A stretch of DNA of 6,550 bases from assembly GCA_946480695.1 (NCBI GenBank), contig CAMLKG010000066.1, forward strand, positions 1 to 6,550, given 5' to 3'. The position numbers and the translations under genes are program-made. The notes under the pieces are model-generated. The model was not told the origin of the DNA. It ran no database searches and saw only the letters and a list, made by a program, of their open reading frames with translations. Below, in pieces: positions 1 through 4,847 of this stretch (within the stretch, counting starts at the first letter, position 1; every line of letters starts with the position of its first letter). This DNA is from an uncultured Cellvibrio sp. Its GTDB lineage: Bacteria; Pseudomonadota; Gammaproteobacteria; Pseudomonadales; Cellvibrionaceae.

Positions 1-40
1 ACCGGATACCTGGCGGGTACCCGGTAATGGTAATGGCTAA

Positions 41-1375
41 TTATCGTTTGGTTTTACTGATAACTTTTAAACGCAGATTGCCACTGCCAGCACTGAGAAC
101 TTCATAGGTATAATCATAAGTGCCCGCTGTCGATGACCATTTATTATCGGTAAAGGTGACTGTCAGTTTATTACCTGTAAGGACCCAAGTTGTGTTCACA
201 AAATAATGGGCATCATTGGGTGCCAGACGCAAGATCTTCCCGGTTCCTCCGGCAAAAAATGAAATCATATTGCGGAATCTTGCTGCCCCAAGATCAATGC
301 TGGTAGGGACGTAGTGCTCAATTCCCACTCCGCTTTGTGTGTTGTCCTCATGCCAATCGCCATGAAGGTTAACTGCCGCAATGATGTTTAACTCGCAACC
401 TTTCAACGACAAATTGCCGAGGGAAATGACTTCAACACCTGTACGGGTATCGTTGTCATCTGCGACCACTAAACGATATTTTGAATAGCTCCCCGGCGTT
501 TGCACTGTGTAGTTGCGCGTTTCAAATCCACTCCAGTTAATTTCATTACTGCGTGAATCCACGGTGATCCACGCAGCCCCATTCCAGCCTTGTAATTGCC
601 AGATTTTAGGTGAGCGAGTAGTGATACTGCCATTGGCGTAAGTAATTGCATAAGAATCCACATAGCGTGAATTACTCCACTCATAGCCGATCCAGGCAGG
701 TGTTTGCCCTACCGCAGAAATCCACATGGAACTCAGGGAACTGTCAAATGCTTTCCAACCCGCATAAGTGCTGTCGTAGGCACCTGATACACTCACCGAT
801 GAATTGTCCGCACCTAACACCGGAACCAGGTCAGAGCTTGAATCGCAGCCGCAACTTTCGAGCGATAACTCGCCAATGGAAACCGCCACAATTTGCGCGC
901 GATCATCATTATCTTGTTCTATAAATAAACGATATTGGGTGTAATAACCTGGTTGGCCCACAGTGAAAGTTCGTTTTTCCGAGCCAAGCCAGTTTATTTG
1001 GTTGGTGCGTCTATCCAGAGTTTTCCATGTTCCATTGCTATAGGCCTGCAATTCAAAATCCCGTGGTGCCCGGCCGGTGAGGGTGCCATTGGAAAAATGA
1101 ATCGAATACCGATCAACTCTTTTGGAAGACGAAAATTGATAGGCAATCCACGCCGAGTTTTGATAGGTATTGGAAATCCACATGCTATTATCATTCCCAT
1201 CAAACGCAAGCCATCCGGGATAACTGCTATCGTAATCACCGGAGGTAGTCACTGCACCGGGATTATAAGTAAATACCGGAACCTGGTTTGAACATTGGGA
1301 TTGCGCCCCCACTTGGGAACTCAACACTAATGCGGCACAAAATCCGATTAAGGATCTATACAAATTTTGCTTCAT
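41..1375 (-). CDS. Secreted protein with two tandem discoidin-like (F5/8 type C) domains
   Basis: Residues 1-24 form a Sec signal peptide: a charged MKQNLYR start, a hydrophobic core, and a probable cleavage after VGA (residue 24). Two homologous domains follow, about residues 28-175 and 177-327. Each begins and ends with a cysteine (C28/C175, C177/C327), and both share the landmarks YDS-Y-GW-AFD, SMWIS, AWI-Y, a QxxxNGxW-type strand, INW and a DND-R turn. Length (about 150 residues), end cysteines and strand pattern fit discoidin/F5/8 type C jelly-roll modules, which bind carbohydrate or cell surfaces. Residues 328-444 form a separate beta-rich domain with a GDW motif (339-341) and alternating hydrophobic strands, reminiscent of lipocalin-like folds; that part is a weak guess. 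No catalytic domain is visible, so a binding or adhesion role is inferred. ATG at 1375 is supported by AAAGGA 8 nt upstream (1384-1389) and by the signal peptide. It appears monocistronic. Confidence 0.8.
   Translation of the reverse strand: MKQNLYRSLIGFCAALVLSSQVGAQSQCSNQVPVFTYNPGAVTTSGDYDSSYPGWLAFDGNDNSMWISNTYQNSAWIAYQFSSSKRVDRYSIHFSNGTLTGRAPRDFELQAYSNGTWKTLDRRTNQINWLGSEKRTFTVGQPGYYTQYRLFIEQDNDDRAQIVAVSIGELSLESCGCDSSSDLVPVLGADNSSVSVSGAYDSTYAGWKAFDSSLSSMWISAVGQTPAWIGYEWSNSRYVDSYAITYANGSITTRSPKIWQLQGWNGAAWITVDSRSNEINWSGFETRNYTVQTPGSYSKYRLVVADDNDTRTGVEVISLGNLSLKGCELNIIAAVNLHGDWHEDNTQSGVGIEHYVPTSIDLGAARFRNMISFFAGGTGKILRLAPNDAHYFVNTTWVLTGNKLTVTFTDNKWSSTAGTYDYTYEVLSAGSGNLRLKVISKTKR
395..847 (-). 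repeat. Discoidin-like domain, copy 2
   Basis: This segment encodes residues 177-327, from C177 to C327. It follows domain 1 with only a Gly (residue 176) between C175 and C177. The tight CGC junction suggests two closely packed modules. It repeats the landmarks of domain 1 (see that entry) with an internal DNDTR loop matching DNDDR of copy 1. Confidence 0.7.
851..1294 (-). repeat. Discoidin-like domain, copy 1 (N-terminal)
   Basis: This segment encodes residues 28-175 of the secreted protein, from C28 to C175. It is homologous to the next domain, sharing YDSSYPGW/YDSTYAGW, SMWIS, AWIAY/AWIGY, QINWLGSE/EINWSGFE and QYRL/KYRL with nearly collinear spacing. The terminal cysteines could form the disulfide that joins the ends of the fold in F5/8 type C domains. 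The copies differ at many positions, so the duplication is old rather than recent. Confidence 0.7.
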
Positions 1376-1383
1376 CGATCTTA

Positions 1384-1389
1384 TCCTTT
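1384..1389 (-). promoter_or_regulatory. Ribosome binding site of the discoidin-domain gene
   Basis: AAAGGA on the minus strand lies 8 nt before the ATG at 1375. It fixes the start codon used here. Confidence 0.7.
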
Positions 1390-1413
1390 CGCTAGTTAAT
1401 TATTAATGTTTTA

Positions 1414-1443
1414 CCGCCCCACCGAATGTCGGCATCGCGGCGG
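1414..1443 (-). promoter_or_regulatory. GC-rich leader hairpin upstream of the discoidin-domain gene
   Basis: A GC-rich island sits inside AT-rich DNA. An outer pair CCGCC (1414-1418) / GGCGG (1439-1443) encloses an inner pair CCGA (1422-1425) / TCGG (1429-1432) with a 3-nt loop. It lies between the candidate -10 element and the ribosome binding site, so it would be in the 5' untranslated RNA. It is imperfect, with unpaired bases between the stems, and no known riboswitch class is recognised. Confidence 0.3.
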
Positions 1444-1444
1444 A

Positions 1445-1473
1445 TTTATACTAGACGAAATTTTATTTGGCAG
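1445..1473 (-). promoter_or_regulatory. Candidate sigma-70 promoter of the discoidin-domain gene
   Basis: On the minus strand CTGCCA (1468-1473, 4 of 6 matches to TTGACA) is followed after a 17-bp spacer by TATAAA (1445-1450, 5 of 6 matches to TATAAT). The predicted leader is roughly 60-70 nt. It is the best-spaced hexamer pair I found upstream of this gene. Confidence 0.4.
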
Positions 1474-1636
1474 TGAAACAAAAAATAAAATTATTATTGG
1501 GTTTTGAGACACAGTAAATTAACTATTTTTTTCCTGATTAATTTTACAGATAAAAAGAAAAATTAAATTTATTGTTCAACAGAAATTTTGTGTGGCTTTG
1601 AAGACATAATTATCGTTAAGGATGGTTAACTTTTAT

Positions 1637-1656
1637 AAAAAACCCCGGGGTTTTTT
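1637..1656. repeat. Perfect 20-bp palindrome A6-C4-G4-T6
   Basis: Six A, four C, four G and six T form an exact self-complementary sequence. With no spacer, the RNA would need to leave about four central bases unpaired to fold. On either strand the stem ends in a T run, so it could act as a small bidirectional terminator. No gene end lies nearby, so a protein-binding site is equally possible. Confidence 0.4.
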
Positions 1657-1727
1657 CGACAGCCTTTGGGTAAAAGTTTAAACCTGCGTTTTATCGTTCC
1701 GGAAAACAAAAGAATTTAATAAATATT

Positions 1728-1749
1728 AATCTCATAAAAAAATGAGATT
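1728..1749. repeat. Inverted repeat, 8-bp arms
   Basis: AATCTCAT (1728-1735) and ATGAGATT (1742-1749) are perfect complements around six A residues. It lies about 140 bp upstream of the plus-strand remnant's start. It could be an operator or a weak hairpin, but an AT-rich region can yield such a repeat by chance. Confidence 0.25.
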
Positions 1750-1873
1750 CGATGAGGCTACAACAAGTTAGCAAGCGGAATTTTTTATAAATGCCGTTTC
1801 AAAACCACGGATGAAAAACACCATGCTGTTTAAACCTGGACTATGATATTGTCTAGTGGCAGCCAATTATTGC

Positions 1874-1879
1874 AAGGAG
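1874..1879 (+). promoter_or_regulatory. Ribosome binding site of the hydrolase remnant
   Basis: AAGGAG stands 8 nt before the GTG at 1888. The intact translation signal followed by a signal-peptide-like start shows the gene was once functional. Confidence 0.55.
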
Positions 1880-1887
1880 TAAGGCCT

Positions 1888-2458
1888 GTGAAATTTTATA
1901 GCTTGCTTTTGTGTTGCGCTATTTGTTGCTGCTTACCGATCATTCCAACGCCACGTTCGAGATACGGCTCTATCAACATTCCGTCGGTAGCAACGTCCAT
2001 TACGGATTGGTAACTGTGCCTACCGCTTTTGATCGTTTAATGGTGCGTGGCGGCAGCTGCGGCGGCAATGTGGCGCTTCTATTAGGCATTCGTGATCCAC
2101 GTGTCACGGCGTTGCGGCGGCTAGCGCTCCCACCGATTTTTATCGCGAAGCAGTGCGAATTAACTATGGCGACCAATACCATTGCCAATTCTTCGCGGGG
2201 AAAACATCTGAACAAGCTCGCCTGCGAATGCTCGCAAGTTCGCCGCTGCATTTTACGCTGGCCGCTGGTGTGAGGCTGGATCACGGTACCGCCGATGAGG
2301 TAGTCCCACTATGGAACGCCACTGAAATGGCGGCGCGTTTGAAAACCCAACCTTTACTCTCTGACCTGATGACTTACTCCGGAGCTTCACACAATTTGAG
2401 CCAGGCACCCGGTTTCGGTGAGCGTCAGCATATGATTTATGAAATGTTCCTTCATTAG
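1888..2458 (+). pseudogene. Frameshifted remnant of an exported alpha/beta hydrolase (S9 prolyl-oligopeptidase-like)
   Basis: The protein signal continues through all three plus-strand frames. Frame one begins at GTG 1888 with a signal-peptide-like MKFYSLLLCCAICCCL and stops after 41 codons. A second frame (about 1930-2115) carries FEIRLYQHSVGSNVHYG and then the nucleophile elbow GGSCGGN followed by IRDPRVTA. A third frame, from about 2115 to the TAG at 2456, carries APTDFYREAVRINYG, a QYHCQFF segment, LDHGTADEVVPLWN with the family's acidic residue, and YSGASHN with the catalytic-type His. The Ser-Asp-His order and spacing fit S9-like secreted hydrolases. At about 190 residues in total it is shorter than such enzymes, and there is little room for the strands before the nucleophile, so a deletion as well as at least two frameshifts is likely. 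Sequencing error could explain one shift, less easily all of it. The substrate is unknown. Confidence 0.7.
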
Positions 2459-2527
2459 CGGCGTCAATGCGCAACCAAATATGAATATGTATTGATGTCG
2501 TAGTCAATACAACAAACTCCGAAAATA

Positions 2528-2556
2528 AAAACGGCGAGATTTTGGCTCGCCGTTTT
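2528..2556. terminator. Bidirectional rho-independent terminator
   Basis: AAAACGGCGAG (2528-2538) pairs perfectly with CTCGCCGTTTT (2546-2556) around a 7-nt loop. T runs flank both sides, so it can end transcripts from the plus-strand remnant (stop at 2458) and the minus-strand lipoprotein gene (stop at 2562). Its core resembles the terminator at 3790-3815, consistent with duplication of the whole unit. Confidence 0.8.
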
Positions 2557-2561
2557 GATAA

Positions 2562-3587
2562 CTATTCTACTTTCACCTTTTTGAACTCTATGGATTCCTT
2601 ATCGTTATAGGCACGTATTTTCATCTTCAATTCAGGCAATTGGGGATCAAACTCAAGATAAACCAGTTCGCCATTGCTGCCTAACTTTTCAAATACCTCT
2701 ATGAGTTCCATTTCGTCAAAATCTATATCGTAAATTGGGCCTTGGGGGCCACCGGCTCTAAAGTTTGTTATTTTTAATAACGGCTTAGGAGTATTCTTAT
2801 ATTCCTCGGTGAATATAGAGGGAATTTCATAAAATTCGCCGTTTACAAAAGTTACCGGTAACTCTTTATCGTGTGGAACCTTTCCATCTTTATATACTGG
2901 AGCCCACTTGTATAATTTGCGGAATCTATCCCACGCACCAAACGGAGGTCCATATTTTTTAATGTAAGCCAATTGCTCCGGAGTTACGCTTTCTGCTAAC
3001 GTGCTTTCTATATAGTGATCTGATTGCTCTTTAGATTGGAAGGGCAAACCAAAGGCAGCGTTTAGGGAAATTTCAGCTTTTTCAGCATGGCTAAAAAAAA
3101 TCTCTTTAACACCACCTCCATATAACCATACTGCTACAACACCACCAGGTGCTATACCAAGTAAAACGGATCGGTACGGCCTGTCGGGAAATTCCGTCTG
3201 TCGTTTTTGGAACATACTCAATATTTTGTCGTAAGGCAGCTCAAAATTTCCCTTATAAATTTGCTTCTCAGCGTACGAATAAAAGATAACCTCCAATCGG
3301 TCTGGTAATGGCTTAAATTTCGGCCCAACATCGTAAGCACTGGCGGACTCTCCCCAGCCAACATTCAGGGTTCCGCCTGAAGGAATATCCAAACCGTGAT
3401 CTTCACCTTTGTAATAAAAAGTACCGCTGATTACCTCCATCGGATAATCACGTGGTGCCGTAGCGACAGCGTACCAATCAAACTCTGTCGTTTGTTTAAT
3501 ATCTTTACTCATTGCTTTATCTCCACATCCGCTGATAAAACTAACCAATACCACCAGCCCGCTTGTTAATAGGTGTTTAACCTTCAT
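2562..3587 (-). CDS. DUF2931-like lipoprotein, probable orphan T6SS lipase immunity protein (copy distal to the effector)
   Basis: The 341-residue protein begins with a lipoprotein signal peptide (residues 1-20) ending in FISG|C, with Cys21 the lipidated residue. Gly at +2 rather than Asp predicts outer-membrane sorting. The body has features I associate with DUF2931: FDWYAVATAP (36-45), NVGWG (75-79), LPDRLEV-FYSYAE (94-107), a YKG-F-LPY segment and LLGIAPGG (142-149). Proteins of this kind sit beside DUF2235/Tle1 lipases and are thought to neutralise them in the periplasm; that role is inferred here. The start at ATG 3587 is chosen over an upstream in-frame ATG at 3635 because the signal peptide begins here and GGAG lies 8 nt upstream (3596-3599). 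By hand count it matches 280 of 341 residues of the neighbouring copy, without gaps. No full effector precedes it, only an effector tail, and a terminator separates it from the upstream operon, so its expression source is unclear. Confidence 0.8.
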   Translation of the reverse strand: MKVKHLLTSGLVVLVSFISGCGDKAMSKDIKQTTEFDWYAVATAPRDYPMEVISGTFYYKGEDHGLDIPSGGTLNVGWGESASAYDVGPKFKPLPDRLEVIFYSYAEKQIYKGNFELPYDKILSMFQKRQTEFPDRPYRSVLLGIAPGGVVAVWLYGGGVKEIFFSHAEKAEISLNAAFGLPFQSKEQSDHYIESTLAESVTPEQLAYIKKYGPPFGAWDRFRKLYKWAPVYKDGKVPHDKELPVTFVNGEFYEIPSIFTEEYKNTPKPLLKITNFRAGGPQGPIYDIDFDEMELIEVFEKLGSNGELVYLEFDPQLPELKMKIRAYNDKESIEFKKVKVE

Positions 3588-3747
3588 AATAAAATCTCCG
3601 GCGGCGATTTTTAATAATGCGCGGTGTAAAGCCAAACTCCTTTACAGGAGTATTAAAACGGCTGGACATATGCAGGTGTTCATTGCGGATTTTTTTAATA
3701 GTATTGTGGACTCGTTTAGCCGAGGTGATTTCCAAATTTTTTTCATA
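3577..3747 (-). pseudogene. C-terminal remnant of a Tle1-type effector
   Basis: Read on the minus strand in frame with the TAA at 3577-3579, the last 50 codons match the C-terminus of the intact effector without gaps, from ITSAK to RRRRFYYEG. There are five differences, all in the first 13 of these residues (ITSAKRVHNTIK here, IASAKAIHNNIQ in the intact gene). A few more codons (YEKNLE) may align before similarity is lost near 3747. No start codon or lipase domain is attached. The remnant overlaps the lipoprotein start by 11 nt exactly as the intact effector does, so it is a leftover of a former effector-immunity pair. It may now serve only as leader and ribosome-binding context for the orphan gene. 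Confidence 0.8.
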
Positions 3748-3789
3748 GATTGTAAAACGACAGAGCCACTGATGGGGAAATATTAATAA

Positions 3790-3815
3790 AAAACGGCGAT
3801 TTAAATCGCCGTTTT
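3790..3815 (-). terminator. Rho-independent terminator after the effector-adjacent immunity gene
   Basis: A perfect 26-bp palindrome, with AAAACGGCGATTT followed by its complement, lies 7 nt after the lipoprotein stop codon at 3822. On the minus strand the stem is followed by a T-rich run. The central AT-rich bases would form the loop. It should end the effector-immunity transcript before the orphan copy. Confidence 0.75.
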
Positions 3816-3821
3816 AGAAAA

Positions 3822-4847
3822 CTATTCTACTTTTACTTTTTTGAACTCTATGGATTCTTTATCATTATAGGCGCGTATCTTCATCTTCAATTCAGGCAAT
3901 TGTGGATCAAACTCAAGATAAACCAGTTCGCCATTACTGCCTAACCTTTCGAAAACTTCGATAATTTCCATTTCGTCAAAATATATTTCGTATACAGGAC
4001 CATGAGGCCCACCTGCACGAAAATTAGTTTCCTTCAAAAGTGGTTTTGGAGTATTGGCATATTCATCTGTAAACTGCGTTGGAATCTGATAAAACTCTCC
4101 ATTTACGAATGTTGCTGGCATTTCGCCTCGATACGGCACTTTTCCATCCTTATAAACTGGAGTCCATTTGTATAGCTTGCGGAATCTATTCCAAGCTCCG
4201 AAAGGAGGGCCGAACTTTTTGATGTAGGCCAACTGTTCCTGACTTACGCTTTCTGCCAACGCACTTTCAATATAATGATCCGCTTGCTCTTTAGATTGAA
4301 AAGGCAAACCAAAGGCCGCGTTAGGTGGCAATTCAATTTTTTCAGCTTGACTAAAAAAAACTTCCGTTCTTACAGAACCAACCAACCACACGACAACGAT
4401 ACCACCTGGTGCAATACCCAATAAAATTTCACCGTAGGGGCTATCTGGAAAATCTTTTAAGCTCTGCTGAAATAGAGCAAGAATTTTTTCATAGGGTAAT
4501 ACAAAACTGCCTCGATACACCTGCCTTTCTGCATAGGAGTAAAATGTAACTTCTAATCTGTCTGGAAGAGGCTTAAATTTAGGACCAATATCATAAGAAC
4601 TCATTGAAAGGCCCCAACCTACATTGAGAGTGCCTCCCGAAGGAATATCCAAACCGTGATCTTCACCTTTGTAATAAAAAGTACCGCTAATAACTTCCAT
4701 CGGATAATCTCGCGGTGCCGTAGCAACTGCAAACCAATCAAACTCTGTTGTTTTCTTTATATCTTTACTCATTGCTTTATCTCCACATCCGCTGATAAAA
4801 CTAACCAATACCACCAGCCCGCTTGTTAATAGGTGTTTAACCTTCAT
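3822..4847 (-). CDS. DUF2931-like lipoprotein, probable cognate immunity protein of the Tle1-type effector
   Basis: The 341-residue lipoprotein has the same 31 N-terminal residues as the distal copy (signal peptide, lipobox FISG|C21, Gly at +2) and the same last 40 residues. Differences are concentrated in residues 80-176 (35 of the 61 substitutions), for example QQSLKDFPDSPYGE here against QKRQTEFPDRPYRS, with smaller clusters around 237-262. DUF2931-like landmarks FDWFAVATAP, NVGWG, LPDRLEV, FYSYAE and LLGIAPGG are present. The ATG at 4847 overlaps the effector's last codons by 11 nt, and its GGAG (4856-4859) lies inside the effector reading frame, which points to translational coupling and a matched toxin-immunity pair. 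Predicted location is the periplasmic face of the outer membrane, where it could bind and block the lipase. The in-frame ATG at 4895 is rejected because it would place the signal peptide internally. A direct test of neutralisation is needed to assign the role. Confidence 0.82.
   Translation of the reverse strand: MKVKHLLTSGLVVLVSFISGCGDKAMSKDIKKTTEFDWFAVATAPRDYPMEVISGTFYYKGEDHGLDIPSGGTLNVGWGLSMSSYDIGPKFKPLPDRLEVTFYSYAERQVYRGSFVLPYEKILALFQQSLKDFPDSPYGEILLGIAPGGIVVVWLVGSVRTEVFFSQAEKIELPPNAAFGLPFQSKEQADHYIESALAESVSQEQLAYIKKFGPPFGAWNRFRKLYKWTPVYKDGKVPYRGEMPATFVNGEFYQIPTQFTDEYANTPKPLLKETNFRAGGPHGPVYEIYFDEMEIIEVFERLGSNGELVYLEFDPQLPELKMKIRAYNDKESIEFKKVKVE

Larger units (their letters stand above)
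1376..1887. other. AT-rich intergenic region between divergent genes
   Basis: About 510 bp lie between the divergently oriented discoidin-domain gene (minus) and the hydrolase remnant (plus). I see no credible coding sequence. It holds a candidate minus-strand promoter, a leader hairpin, a 20-bp perfect palindrome and an 8-bp inverted repeat, listed separately. A plus-strand TATGAT at 1842-1847 could be a -10 element for the remnant, but no convincing -35 sits 16-18 bp upstream. Confidence 0.6.
2528..3747. repeat. Duplicated module, copy A (orphan): effector tail, immunity gene, terminator
   Basis: This block is collinear with 3790-5007 at a constant offset of 1260 bp, measured at both the stop codons (2562/3822) and the start codons (3587/4847) of the lipoprotein genes. 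It holds the effector C-terminal remnant, the lipoprotein gene and a terminator with the same AAAACGGCGA stem. Similarity is highest at the two ends of the lipoprotein gene and lowest in its middle. Boundaries are approximate. Confidence 0.8.

Noticed and set aside
14..23. Palindrome CGGGTACCCG just after the discoidin-domain gene's stop
   Set aside because: It has no loop of its own and no T run on the minus strand, so it does not qualify as a terminator. Too little sequence lies beyond to judge.
935..1291. Plus-strand open frame of 118 codons
   Set aside because: It is antisense to the first discoidin-like domain, with no recognisable protein features.
1842..1847. TATGAT as a -10 element for the plus-strand remnant
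   Set aside because: No acceptable -35 hexamer at 15-18 bp spacing (CACCAT or similar), so it is not listed as a promoter.
3588..3635. N-terminal extension of the distal lipoprotein beginning MALHRALLK
   Set aside because: It would place the lipoprotein signal peptide internally, and the same bases encode the effector C-terminus in another frame. The ATG at 3587 has its own GGAG.
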